Shown in pieces: positions 50,034-62,700 of a DNA stretch of 64,000 bases (within the stretch, counting starts at the first letter, position 1; each line of letters starts with the position of its first letter). Made by a program: the position numbers and the translations under genes. Source of the DNA: Hermodice carunculata (taxonomy: Eukaryota > Annelida > Polychaeta > Eunicida > Amphinomidae). The notes beneath the pieces are model-generated. The model was not told the origin of the DNA. It saw nothing but the letters and a program-made list of their open reading frames with translations, and made no database searches. Where the stretch lies: NCBI GenBank assembly GCA_964020975.1, contig OZ026616.1:78880493-78944492 (forward strand). The letters are read 5' to 3'.

Positions 50034-50093
50034 CAAGTGAAAAATACGATAAATTTATGTCGACCTGTATGGGATTCGAACCCACTACCTTCG
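50034..50093 (-). repeat. tRNA-derived SINE D, copy 3 (partial)
   Basis: Same tail and B-box as copy 1, directly adjacent to copy 2, truncated before the A-box. Confidence 0.78.
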
Positions 50094-50248
50094 TGGTATA
50101 GGCTGCCTTCAAAATATATTTGTTGAACAAGATGTGGCAAAATGATTTTGAAGGTTGCCCCTCTGCTGGCTTTGACAGTCTGGTTTGTGGGGTTTTATGC
50201 TAGGAATTTTGCTTCCTCCATGACCAAATTTGTTCAACAGAGTGCTAC

Positions 50249-50269
50249 CCCCCCCCCCCCCCCCCCCGC
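50249..50269. repeat. Poly-C run
   Basis: About 19 C residues. Confidence 0.9.
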
Positions 50270-50798
50270 CGTGGTATCGACTGGAAAAATATGTTCCTGA
50301 ACCATAAAGCACATTGATAGATTCAAAGCCAGTGTCTTCTGAAAGTCTAGCAGGGAAGAAGGAACGTCCAGTGTTCAAACAAGTGAACAACGCTCGACAA
50401 ACAGGACAGTTAAGTGTTTGTCTTAATTCCCCAAGAATGGCAGGCGCAGTGAGAATTGTGGTAATCAAGTAAGTTTGAATGAGGTCCCCATTTAAAATGG
50501 TTCAACAAAAGGCAGATAAAAGTGTTGTTTGCTATTTCAACAGTTGTTAAACAAAATAGATTATATTCTTGAAGTCTTGTCTGACGGGTACAAGTCACCA
50601 TTCTTTCATGATCCGCCCATCGTGGAGTTAAAACACAGTCTCTGCTTTGAAGTACATTGAACTTGTCAAATAAGCGATCGAGTCACTTTAAAAATGGACT
50701 GTGTGTCACTATCCAAAAACAGGCTGCATGTAGTGAATCTAATGTCTATTAAATTGAACAAAAGCTCGTTTCGGATCATACTTACGTGAATAAGTTTC

Positions 50799-51032
50799 CT
50801 GAAATAAGCCTATAATTTCAAACAAAACTTTTTGCATTCTGTCATGTGAAAACTAGATAAGGTTTTTCCCCCCTATGGACCTTTGCGCTTACGTTTTGGT
50901 CTCTTCTGGGTAAATACGAACTATAAATTTATATGTTTCAGCTATACATACCAAGGAACATTGCCTTTGGTCGGAATTGACTTGGATTTGTTTCGTTAGG
51001 ACTATGGTTTGGATATGGTAATGACACTGTCT
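50799..51032 (-). repeat. Inverted repeat G, left arm
   Basis: Reverse complement of 53,209-53,443, about 234 bp, colinear with scattered differences. Landmarks (minus strand): AGACAGTGTCATTA-CATATCCAAACC, CTAACGAAACAAATCC, GGCCAAAGGCAATGTTCCTTGG, AAACATATAAATTTATAGTTCGTATTTACCC and GACAGAATGCAAAAAGTTTTG. Confidence 0.88.
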
Positions 51033-51550
51033 AATATATATGTGCATGTTGAAAATGGATGATATCTCCAGAGCTAAACTGCTGTTCTCCGAGGTACATA
51101 TATCTTTCCATCGATATAAAGAGTGCTTGTCACACCATATGGGGGTTTCTATCATCAAACATATCCATTAAAAGAATTTTATTCCAGATGTCACACGTAT
51201 ACAATAAATTCCTCCAATGCGGGCAGTTCAAGCAGGGCCACGAATGTAAGGATTCCTGTTTAGATGTGTGAACGACATGGTCAATGCAAACAGGAAAGTT
51301 TCAAACACAGATATTTTGAAGCCAGCCTAAAAGACAGGCTTTCTCTCTCGCAAAGCCTTGTGTGTTTAAGGTTAAAATTGTTCCCATATGAAAAGCCAGG
51401 GCAATGGGATTTTTTATTCAGAGCGCCTTGGTCTTAAAAGGTTTCCAATATACAAGCCAACTTGTAGATCAGTTGAAGTGTTCCCTATTTGATACGATTG
51501 GCGTCCCGAGGTTAAGATTTATCTATCAAAGTTCATCATAATTACATTTG

Positions 51551-51571
51551 ATATATATATATATATATATA
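51551..51571. repeat. Short (TA)n array
   Basis: About 20 bp of TA. Confidence 0.85.
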
Positions 51572-51770
51572 CATAGAAATTCTTCCAGGCTTGCGACGAC
51601 GTGAAACTAATGTATATAATGGCAAAACAACCGGTTACATCCATTAAATATTGTATGAAATATCACGATACCTACTGTTGGCTCTTTACTCTTACTTTTT
51701 AAAATGCCAGACACCATCATTTCATGATCATTTAACAATGCTGGTTTTTGTGTGATATGTTTTGTCATTT

Positions 51771-51844
51771 GAAAAAAAAAAAGAAACCAAAAGAAAAAAA
51801 AAACAAAAACAAAAAAACAAAAAACAAAAAACAAAAAACAAAAA

Positions 51845-51877
<33 letters not shown>
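51771..51877. repeat. A-rich / AAAAAC low-complexity block
   Basis: AAAAAC-type units ending in about 27 A residues. Confidence 0.92.
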
Positions 51878-52255
51878 CAGGTCCTTTTCTCTAAGACTAG
51901 TAGCGGCAAGCTGTGTATAATTTGCCTTGATTAATGGCCTGGTTGCTCTAAATGGGAATGCAGCTTTTTGGCCCTCTGCTTAATGTAATTTGAAATAATA
52001 TTCTATGTTTGCACACTGGTATTACTCCCTATCAAGTGAAAAATAATAGCAACAAGTTGAGAATAAAGTAGTTGGTACTCGAAATTTAGCTGGATTTATT
52101 GTTGCTACGGGTATGTTAAAAACAGTTGAATCCTTGCGAGACTTCTACGGGGAGTGGCAGCAACATACACTTAACAGTAGCTATTTTCATTCCTGAGATT
52201 AAGGTTATTGTAAAATTTCCTTCACGTTTTTGTTGAAGTTATTTCAAATTTTCAG

Positions 52256-52372
52256 CAGAAATATTCTGTGGTACAGCAAAATCTGCCAGTGTCACCATTT
52301 GCAAAACAAGAAGCTATTGGTAAAGGTGCAGCAGCTGTCTTTACTTCAGTCATTCTCGTCCAGTTATTCAAG
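52256..52372 (+). CDS. Candidate isolated exon, unknown product
   Basis: A 117-bp (39-codon) segment with strong borders: acceptor TTTCAAATTTTCAG and near-consensus donor AAG-GTAAGTAAG. Fully open in phase 0, beginning QKYSVVQQNLPVSPFAKQEA and ending ILVQLFK. I do not recognise the family and could not join it securely to other exons. It lies between the two arms of inverted repeat G. Could be a real exon of an uncharacterised transcript or chance. Confidence 0.3.
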
Positions 52373-53208
52373 GTAAGTAAGTATAAGGTGAGGTTATTTG
52401 TGCGAATACTTAACATTGAAATATTCATGGTATTCTTGGTGGAGGCAACCATTATGCACAAGAGTGAAGCTACTACACCGTGATTTCAATTGCCATAAAC
52501 AACCATAAAGGCAGTCAGGTCACAGTGCGGCGCAATGCAGCGAATCCGCAAAATCACAACGGGGAAAGTTGGATGAATCTGCAGACTTCATCCATCATTC
52601 AAGGAAAAATGATGACCTATTTCCTGTGTACATCCGGTCGCATTATGTTTGGTATCACATAAATCCAGTAGGTATGCGGCACTGCATTATATGTGGAATT
52701 ATAGAAGCGTTTCCTATCTTACATAAAATCGCACATTCATAAATCAGCTGACTTTCATTAGATAATATAACTTGCATAGAAGAGGAACAAATATTACATT
52801 CACATTATGCATATCAAATACCACAGAAACAATTAGCATTTACTACTGAGGCCATTGTTCTCGAGTCGTTTGTCAGAGTGAATTGTGCTCATTGCATCAC
52901 AAAATGTTATCACGCTTGCAGGGAACAGTCTACAAATCGCCATATGGAGAAAAAAATCATGCTGCTTGAAGGTGGCATAAACATATTTTGCTACATTCAT
53001 ATTAGTCCATGCTACCCTGGACAGATACATTTGAATTTCAAAATATGTTCTTATAAGCTTTTTGGTAGCATATTAGTCTCGCTTAACGGTAGTGTGAAAA
53101 TCAGTGGATTCAATCCAGCAGGTGTACAGTTCAAATCAGATACTAAAACTAGAAGCGATGCTCATATTACCGGCTGAGTCTTGTCGAGCGTGAATTATAA
53201 TATCAATC

Positions 53209-53443
53209 AGACAGTGTCATTATCATATCCAAACCGTAGTCCTAACGAAACAAATCTAAATCAATTCCGGCCAAAGGCAATGTTCCTTGGTATTTATTGT
53301 TGAAACATATAAATTTATAGTTCGTATTTACCCAAAAGAGAACAAAATGTAAGTGCAAAGGTCCACAGGGGGAAAAAAACCTTATCTAGTTTTTACATGA
53401 CAGAATGCAAAAAGTTTTGTTTGAAATTATAGGCCTATTTCAG
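53209..53443 (+). repeat. Inverted repeat G, right arm
   Basis: Counterpart of the left arm at 50,799-51,032. Similarity stops abruptly at AGACAGTGTC on the inner side and at CCTATTTCAG on the outer side. The 2.2 kb between the arms is not itself palindromic. Confidence 0.88.
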
Positions 53444-54607
53444 TAAATTGGCTTGAACAGTTTCATCATTCGTGCACTTACAGGACCATACAATTTATGA
53501 AAAGGGACCAAAATTTGCAGCACATCAAAGAATTTGTAAGCGGATGTTCTTAACTTGTTGAAAATATCAATAAAATTCAGTATTTAAAGAGGTACTACTT
53601 GCAATATATGTTTCACTAAGGCAGATAATAAGGCTGCATTGTTGATGACCTAAGGTGCAAAATTGCATATCAGGATCTGGATACAAGCAAAGAAGAATGA
53701 CGTGGTGACCCATCAGAGTATATGCCCAAAGAGTAGCAAAATGTGCCCGCTGGAATGAAATAGTCCTTGCCTACAAAAACCTTCACAATATTCTATATGC
53801 AAATTTTCTCTTGCCGCATAACTATCCCAAAACCTTTGCCCAAAATGTTAGACTTCAAACGACAAATTGCTTTTACGTGGAGTGAATAATAATGCATCTG
53901 CCTGATAGATTTTTTGCAAAACGTAATTACTATGTATAGCATCTGGATATCACAAATACATATACCATCAGTCTAAAGATAAGCTAGGCTTATCTGTAGT
54001 ACTTTTAGCTCACTGCAGGCTGCTGAAGCTTTACACACCTCATCGTAAGATTGCCGAACCTTTATCACACATATTTTCGGTGCGCCAAGGTTAGGTGAAT
54101 ATGTGCTGTTCAAAAAATTTTTCCTATACAGATTTATTCCACTTTTCTGCCAGCTCATATACTTTACACTCTTCAATTTTTCGTTGGAATAAACCTTGAT
54201 ATGATCGCCTCTGTCAGTATAATATGAAGCGGCGCTACTATTGATTATTGGTTTTGAAACAAAATGAAAAAAAAAAAAAAAAAGAAAGAAAGAAAGAAAC
54301 CAAGAGTTCGTGTGAATTTTAATAGATTTTATTAAGCCAAGTTTACATCTAATTGAAACTAGGTGCACATATACTTCGGTGAAATATGTGTAAAACTAGG
54401 AAACTATGATACCTTTATTGCTCACTCATATCCTTATACTACCAGCTCAAATTTAGTTGTAACTCAGCCATGCTCAGCCTCGCCTAGCTGAAGGTGATCT
54501 TGATCACAGCCGAGCTGGGACTTATTTTGGAGTGTCTGTATCAGTTGGACATGGGCTTCCCATGCAGTTCCCTTGTAATGACGTTCAACTATATGCAGTA
54601 TTTTCTT

Positions 54608-54835
54608 CGTGTTTTTTTTTTCTCCAGAACTACCCCCTGGTGGTCATTACCCATTCCCATGGTTCGAACTCTTCACTGTCCATGTGCTTACCTGTCACTG
54701 TCTAAACTGTATACATATGTAAGTACCACTGCCCATATTGTAACATTCCTCTGTAGAAATTTGACACAGACTGCATTAGCCCAAATAAAGGAAAGGATCT
54801 TCAGCGGTTAACTACTAAGAACATGTTTTGGACCC
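54608..54835 (+). repeat. Interspersed repeat F, copy 2
   Basis: Direct-orientation match of 44,568-44,800, moderately diverged. Both end near CCCAAAT followed by TCTTCAGCGGTT-ACT. Confidence 0.85.
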
Positions 54836-55189
54836 TGTACTCGTACAAGTCTCTGTGAGTAGCAGCTCCTCCTCTAAGCTAAATATTCAGCAAAGACGAC
54901 CCACGTGATAATGAATAAATATGAATGTTGAAAATGATAAATTAGCTAAATACGTTTTGCTTACAAATGCAGAGCTATATTTTGAATGACGAATACCTGT
55001 CCAACCAACGTAATTACTATATCTGTATAGTACAAGTTCAGATACAAGCAATTTGACAAACGTCTGGACCAGTATGTACCCTTTAATGCTGTATAGCATA
55101 TCTACGTTAAACCTACTGCCATTGTGTAACTGAAGTAGAAACTAGGGCATCATACTCAGCCCGAGCGATTGGAAAGTAAGCAATTGATT

Positions 55190-55420
55190 TTAAGTGCAAT
55201 TAGGCAAACTTGGAAATGTCGTTGGTCACTGCTTGCTACCGAAGGCCCACACAGGTTCACCTTAAGTGAAAACATGTAAGCCTAAAATTTCTGAAAGTGA
55301 ATATTAAAACGGAATGATGACAAAAGATAAAACTAAGTAGCAAGACAGGCAAGTCTTAAATCTGTAAAATTATTCCAGGCAACTCTTTATGAACCGTTTA
55401 TATATTAACAGCAAAATTCG
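55190..55420 (+). repeat. Interspersed repeat E, copy 2
   Basis: Matches 13,215-13,455 in the same orientation; CATGTAAGCCTAAAAT, TCTGAAAGTGAATATTA and CAGGCAAGTCTTAAA are shared. Confidence 0.85.
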
Positions 55421-55502
55421 TGGGATAGGTAAAAAATATATGAAATTCATTAGCTTTCAAGACGATAAAATGCAATCAAACAACATTTTTTCTTTACCAG
55501 AT

Positions 55503-55695
55503 ATCAAGTACATTTAGGCAACCTTGTAGTTGTCGTAGGCTGCACCTTGATACCAATAGCCCCTGGGGGTTCAACCTAACAGAAAGCAAGCTAGCGTAAT
55601 ATGTCTGAATGGTGTATATTAAGCAGAACGATGCCAAAGGATAAATTGAGTAGCAAAACAGGCAAGTCTTAAATATATTAATTATTGTAGAAATA
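55503..55695 (+). repeat. Interspersed repeat E, copy 3
   Basis: Third, more diverged copy, about 310 bp after copy 2 in the same orientation, so copies 2 and 3 may be a local duplication. Shares TTAGGCAACC-TGTAGTTGTCGT, GATACCAATAGCCCCTGGGGGTT and GTAGCAAAACAGGCAAGTCTTAAA. Confidence 0.8.
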
Positions 55696-55699
55696 TGTG

Positions 55700-57760
55700 A
55701 TCCAAAGTATATCTCATAATTCTCTTGACTCTATTGATTGTAAATAAATTTTGTTTTAGTTGCAAATTCTTGAATCTTAGAAAAAATACGACCAAATTTC
55801 AAAATTTGTGGAAAAAAATGCATCATATCCAATAGCTTCGGAAATGGTATTGTCCCGGATAGGCCAGTTTGCTGCTACAAAGTTAAACCCATCCATTTTG
55901 TGAAAGACCTCGATGAAAAACCTGTCTTTAGGGACCAAACAAATCTCTGAAACCATCTGAATTGTTACTTTCCAAAGGAGTATATTTCGGATAAATTTTC
56001 TTAGCAATTTCACGTAGTTTTTATATTCCGACTACCATATAGTATAATCTAACTCAGATGAAGCGGATAAAACTTATCTTATATTTCGCGTTCACAAATC
56101 AAGATGAAAGCAATATGACCTTGACTTTAATATTTCAATTTCATTCCAATAACAATGTAGAGAAATGAATTTCACGCTTACCTTAAGACATAAAGTATCC
56201 CATAAAATGCAAAAAGTGGTCTGAACTGGTCCTGTCAACCTTTGAAGCATTCGTCATTAACTACAAACTGTCCCCCCACCCCCAAGACATATAGGCCTAA
56301 CCAGGTAAAATCTAAAATTTGTTATTCAGACCTAAGGAAAAAAAGAAGCACGCTAGTTTTACCATTTTTTTTGCCTTCATAAGTTATCAGACAGCTCTGC
56401 AGAGTCAAACAGAGGAAAACATGCTGTAAGCAACATCCTACAAACTAAGAACCAGAAAGGATATTATGTTGAGATGTGGTGGTTATTTCAGTAGGACTTC
56501 CAAATCTTCTTCAGTGGCACCCAATTTTCATAGAAAATATATTTGATAGATATGCTCAGATGCCACTGCAAGCCTGCCAAGATAGAAAACTACTTTCTCT
56601 TGTGGAAAAGAACAAGCCCCCCCCCCCCCGCCCACATCTTTCTGGGAGTAACCACTCTTATGTAATAATTAGCATAAGCAGACGGCAGGCAGCACATCAA
56701 CGTATGCATGGTTACCCTGTGTTTGCCTTGAAACCCGCGAAAAAGGTGAGTCACTGCTATTAATAAATAACTGAATCCATCAAGAACGTTAGGAAATAGT
56801 AACATATCAACAGACTTTTATAACTGAGTAATTATGAGATGAACAGTTCTTGGAATTTGAGCTAGACTGCGTTTCCTAATAAATGTTTTTTTTTTTTTTT
56901 TTTTTTCTTTTAAGTCTATTGACTCTAAGGTCACGCACACTGCGTATTCCATCATTTAATTCCACAGCCAGCCTTGCCTCTTCCATTTTACTTGGCTTGC
57001 TCTGATGGATTGCTCTACATCAACACAAAGGCTGCAGCAGCACCACGTATTAAGACTTAACTCGAAAATCACTCTAGGGTAGATTTGAACCATCAAGACT
57101 GCAACCAAGGAAGACACTGTGGCAGCAAATGAGATGATTTTTTGTTAAAGTTAGAAAAAGAATGTTGAAATTGAAAAGTTCATATTTGAACACCTAAAGA
57201 GAGTTCAGCACTATTTATTTCTGCTTACGTTGAATTGTACATATTATCCAGGTGCCTTTAAACTGAAAACAAATTTTAGTTGGTGAATGGTTAACTTTCT
57301 GCAATACACACACTAGTGGGTCATCCACAGGCACTCAACTTGATTCCGATTGAGAGGCTCCGAACGTGATAATCGAGTGCCCAGATTCCAGGTGTCTGTA
57401 GTTTTTTTTCTTTGTTCATTTCAGTTTATGTACTGATCGAGAAATAATAAGTTTAGAATATAAATGGTAAAAACATTTTTTTTCACTACGTCAATTTTGA
57501 GCAAGTTGATCAATTTGCTTTAAATAATCGTCTTTTGAAAGATGAATGTGTTATCTAGGTACCGTATTCTTTGCTTTCCTGCCAGGTGCCGTCTTCTGGT
57601 ACTTCCTTAGTTCACAAAATAACGTGAGTGTTGATGTATAAAAGGATAAATCACCAATTAAGAGAACGATTGTTTATTGATAACTAATGATCATTTGAGG
57701 GTGCAATGAACTACAATGAGCCAATTAGATTTACCTATAGTAGTAGTAGTGGGGGTAGTA
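55700..57760. other. Unassigned sequence with two weak exon-like segments
   Basis: Contains poly-C at 56,617-56,629 and poly-T at 56,886-56,906. Possible splice-bordered segments are 56,682-56,745 (donor GTGAGT) and 57,586-57,623 (acceptor TTTCCTGCCAG, donor GTGAGT), which would read AKK then VPSSGTSLVHKI. Too short to identify. Confidence 0.25.
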
Positions 57761-57867
<107 letters not shown>

Positions 57868-59740
57868 AAACAAAGGTTTTACCCGCTGCCATGGGGACCG
57901 TATTCTAATTCTGGACTGCGGAAATAGGATTTATTACGTGGCATTAGCTTGTATTTTACCATCACCCTTGTATCTACAATCAACAAACTTGCATGAAAAT
58001 GGCGCGGAACCCTGTTAGCTGCCTCACTTTCAACATTGTATGGTCCTTTATATCAGATGCCTATAGTCCTTTTTTTGCTGTTTACTTAACAGAAAAATAG
58101 CATTTTTAAAGATATGTTAACAGGTCACGTCTTTGTCTAGTTTGCCCTCACTGCGTTACGGCAATAAATTATTCCACCTTAACAACGTTGTCAATTATGG
58201 AACAAAACATCCGATATTCACGGTTGAAGGAAGACGGTGCAAACCGAACCTCAACTGAGGCATTGCATGTCAATAATACAAACATCATGCAAATCATTGA
58301 CAGGCAATCCACATGAATGGAAATCACACATTTAATAAAATGATTCAGTCAGAACAGCTAGCTGCTTAACATTTATGTGACTTCTTAGTGCAGTGCTTCT
58401 AAAAACCATGTTGCTTCCTAAATACCAAACAAATATAATGTATATTTGATTTAGATACTTCTTTTTTATATATATATTATGCATTAAAATTTAACAAAAA
58501 CAAAAAAACCCGACTTTTGAAAAGCATGTCCTGCCCTCACAATGCAAGATCAGATTACAATGCCTCGCCTTTTAATTTTAACCCAAATTTTGATTTTGTT
58601 GCTAAAATTTTGTTAAATTTTAGGTGAAATTGGGGTTTTGTTACTATTCATGGGTAGATTCGTAATATTTGTCTGCAAAAACTATGAAATCGATCACTGC
58701 TGAGGCATGAATGGGGCTTTGGGGAGTATAAGTGACACCAAGTCAGCGTCTAATACCAGTCATTATGGCAGTATTTTCCTGATGTAATCTGAATTATGGC
58801 AGACAATGGGATAGTTTCAGTGTTTAAACAATATTGGTCCATTAAACAGAACAGTTCAAGACCTGTAGGTCACATATTAGAGTAGCAGTATTCAGCAAAT
58901 TATGTTTTTGGTACTAGGACTATGGAATTTCAATGCTCCCCCTCTTTGAACAGTAGGGGGGTTGTTGGGTGATGCAGCATCCACAAACCAATAGTACTGC
59001 GACCTTTTTAACAGTAGACTGAATGGTTTGTGGTTTGTTGACATGGTTCCTGATGTATGTGCACATGTTAGAAAGAATGTGACAAAATTTTGCACAGTTA
59101 CTCCAATATCTTGAATACATATTTGTATTTGCAAGTGCTATAATTTTAGATTTGATAAGCATCCAATTATCAATTAAATTATCAGGCATAAGAATTTTTA
59201 GGCAAGTGTTCAATGGAAGCTATTTTTTTGTACCTTGATTCACTTTCTAAAACTTGCGCATTTATATTTGGTTGTATGTGTAAGTTCGAATGTTTTGCCA
59301 CCTATCTACACCAGTTTTGGTAAAAGTTATAAAATCTTTAGTTCAAAAGTGCTGTCATCTATATTGATGGATATCAATTGATTCATTTCTGTAAAACCAA
59401 CATGCTGATGAACCAAACAGATCACAAAATTCAGCGTCACTGATTGCAAATAATTGCCCACAGTCAAATGACACACATACATGTAACTCTTCGTCTTCTG
59501 TATTCAAAGGCTTGTCCAGGATCATATTCAATAGAAAAGGGATCAAATCTGAGGCAATGACATTAGCTTATTTTGCGTGAGAATGTAACGGTTGAGTCAT
59601 CTGCAAATTTCAGGAAGTTTTGAAACACAAAATCTTGCAGTTTGATCTCAGCATGGGATGAATTCTTTTATCATAGTTGTCGGCCAATATACAAAGTATA
59701 AGACAACATGTCAATAAATCAAGTGTGACTCTGGATATAG
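57868..59740. other. Unassigned sequence
   Basis: No recognised gene. Minus-strand frames at about 58,892-59,213 and 59,355-59,546 are open over 60-97 codons with several cysteines but match no family I know. Confidence 0.35.
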
Positions 59741-59799
59741 AGGATATAACAAAGATTTTGGTAAATTGTTGAAAGAACACCTGGAAAAAATGGCCTAAC

Positions 59800-62140
59800 A
59801 CTTAAATTTAGAGGTACCCTCAGGTATCAGAATAATGCCCTTAAACAAATTTGCCATTTGGTTGAAGACGGTTTTCGAGGATGTGGGTATAGAAGATAAA
59901 AGTTAGGCATTCTAGATGTTATTTGCTAAATCAAAATGTCAATGTGAAAGAAAAGTTGATGAAGTAAAAAAGAAAAAAGAAAAATAAAAAAAAAAAAGCA
60001 AAAGAACTTTATGCATGTTAAAGCTAAGAGAGTTTGAAGTTACGCATTGTAGATCAGATAACCCAGTGTGGTAAGTATCTTTTAATGAGCACAGAAATTG
60101 CTGAAATTTTAAAATGGCCTGAAAAAGTGTGGCCCCTGCAGATGCAAAGCCTTTTGTTGGAAAAGAACAAACGTATATTTGTTCCTCTCTGCGGAACAAA
60201 GTTCTGTGTATGATGTGTGATACAATGTTGTTCTGAAAGCATATTGGTCAGTACCTGAGACTTATAGACAGAACCTCAGGGACAGCCAAAGGAGCCAGAT
60301 GAAACATATGTGGAATTTTCCTAAAAATTAGATGGTGTGCCTCCACGGAAATTAAAAAAAAAAAAGAAAAATAAAGTATGAAATTTAAAGGAAGTTATGT
60401 TGGTAGAAAGCTGTAAAGCTTGCATTGCAGAAGAAAGAAAGACCTACTTGGATGATTGTATTGCAGATAAATTACATGAGGCTACAGTATTAGCTGATGA
60501 CTATGCCTTGAGATATAAAAGCTCCGTTGGACAACAAAAACTGGGACTGTTCAGCTCAAATTTACAAAGAAACTGAAGAGAAAGGAGAACCTCACACCCA
60601 AATAAAATAAAATCAAAAGTCCAATAATTCTCCCTAGTCTGAAAAAGCTGCTAAAGACAGAAAAAGCACAAGTTCTTTAACGAATGCAAACTAATGCCAT
60701 AGACAGGGTCATGCCAAGTTTGAGTGTTTTATACTTTAGAGAAAAAACAATAATACTGGGAAACCAGTTGGTTTAGCAAGTTTAATGGGCACCTTTCTCG
60801 AGATATGCCTGGTGAACATTCTGATAATCTCAATGCTAAATTTGAAAATCCAAACATTTGGGTAGCTGAGTCCATATTGAATGGCAATCAAACTTTCCAT
60901 TCAGAGAGGCCGGTGCCACAGAGAGAAAATGCTGTTGACTAGAATGCAGTCTTGACCCTAAAAGCCAATGGTGCTGCCCAGTCTTTACTGTTGGGGGATG
61001 TACTCCATTTGTCAGAAATAACATATTGAAAAGCGTGTATTGCCTCGGGGTTTTGAGGGAAATTACATTACAGTTCCGGATCACAGAGTTAACCTGAAAT
61101 TTGATTTTCAAAATAGGGCCAGTGATTGTAGGACTTGTACCTAGTCTCCCAATAGAAAGTGTGACCTTTATTCTAGGGAACGAAATAACAGGACATAGTA
61201 TGAAAGGTAAACCATTGCCATGTAAGACTCATGAGCCAGTCACAAGAGAGAACACAGAGCAACTTGGGCACTAATTTTGAGCATTTATGCCACTAGTGCT
61301 GTGACAAAATCAATGACTTCTAATATTTCTAAACAAGAATAAACCAGTGACAAGGATGACGTTTATCAAGAGCTGGCAGACACATTCTTTTCTGGTAGCC
61401 TGGATGACCAAGTAAGCCATGAGGGTAACTTGTGCCCAGAGGTAAACCATGATAGTAGCCTCTCTCTGACCAGGTAAGCTGAAATGATCAGCTGAGTCAA
61501 ATACTTCATTTGAATTGAGATAGGCTTATAAGAGAGCAAAAAGCACACCCTCAGCTGACAAAATAAGCCAGGACGGCCTTATCTGAAGAACAGGCACAGA
61601 AAAGGGCACGGTCTGCTATTATATAAGTCAAGGGTGTTGAGGAGGGAAAGGAGACCTCCAGCTATTTCCACTAATGAAGAATAGAGAATCTTTCATCAAG
61701 TTGTGGTCCTACATCGCATGGAGCAGAATTCTTAAAAAAACGCTGATGATTTGTCTGTGACGGGCCACTCGGGTATTTGGATGACACTTCTTTTGGATCA
61801 AATTATATTGGGATGTAGCAGAATTTTATAACCTATGTAAAACATGTTATCTGCTCAGATAAACTAATCAGGTAATGCACCGTGGTCCTTTCATTAGTAT
61901 CTGTGTTCTTGAAGAATCATTTAGCAGTGTTGTGATATATTGTGTTTGATTACTTCTGAAACCAAAAGCTGGAAATAAGTTTCTCCTTTCTATCATGGAT
62001 TCAACCAAAGGTATCTTTAAGCTTTTTTTCATTTCAGACATTAAAGCTCCCATATCATTGGTGTTGAAAAAAAATCACCAGAGTCGGACACCTGACTCAG
62101 ATTCAAGGTAACCGAGGTTGAATTTTTCAGGCTCTAGTCG
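59800..62140 (+). mobile_element. Fossil Gypsy/Ty3-type LTR retrotransposon (gag, protease, integrase remains)
   Basis: Remains of an LTR retrotransposon on the + strand. About 60,080-60,540 resembles Gypsy Gag of the SCAN-like type (LSAEQ, VPETYRQ, YLDDCIADKLHEATVLADDY). About 60,880-61,200 resembles the aspartic protease region (GAAQSLLLG, GPVIVGLVPSLPIE and FILGNEITG). About 61,640-62,120 resembles integrase: zinc-binding part (RIFHQVVV, VTGHSGIWMT, CKTC) and the core start (KAGNKFLLSIMDST). I recognise no reverse transcriptase here, and the copy is far shorter than a whole element. It is broken with many breaks and looks old. Long terminal repeats were not found. Confidence 0.8.
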
Positions 62141-62700
62141 AAACTAGCCATCCCACAGCCTTGTTTTTGGACAAACATTAATTTTTGTTTCGGTTTCTAG
62201 ACCATATTTTAATGATGATACTACTCCAAAACCCTTGATTTTTTGGGGGTTTTTTTGGAGGGGGGGCGGGGGGATGCTAAAAAATCCAAAATGGTTGTTA
62301 AGCAGCACACGAATTGTTCAACATGAGTATAAGTGTTCAGTCTGTATATGTCGGCAAAACCTCAAATAAAACAAACAAACAGGTTAGAAAACCTTTGTGG
62401 GCAGATAGCTACAAGTTTAGAAATGTCCACCCAAAGATGCGTCAGGCCTGCGACTTTAAAATGTATATATTGATTATTTTACAACAGGCGTGAAAGACGT
62501 TATCACGTTTGTTGCAGGGCTACATTGGGATATATGTGCACCAAATCATAACACACAACTCCACTTAAACATGGATAATACCATGTGTAACCTACTGTTT
62601 TGTAAGTTATGAAAATATATTAGAAAGAAATGCAGCATCAATATAACTTCCACCAAATGGAACAAAGCCAGCTGTGGTTCTGTGTATACTTGAAATCGAA
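62141..62700. other. Non-coding sequence, nothing recognised
   Basis: Includes a T then G-rich homopolymer patch at 62,239-62,273. No gene. Confidence 0.4.

Noticed and set aside
53973-54368. Minus-strand frame with VRQSYDEVCKASAACSEL, faintly like a PAN domain
   Set aside because: Only one short segment resembles the exon 7 pattern, the remaining cysteines do not fit, and it is out of order relative to the EGF relic.
55777-56013. 78-codon minus-strand frame beginning MKLLRKFIRN
   Set aside because: No family signature and no matching splice sites; checked as a LamG paralogue and did not fit.
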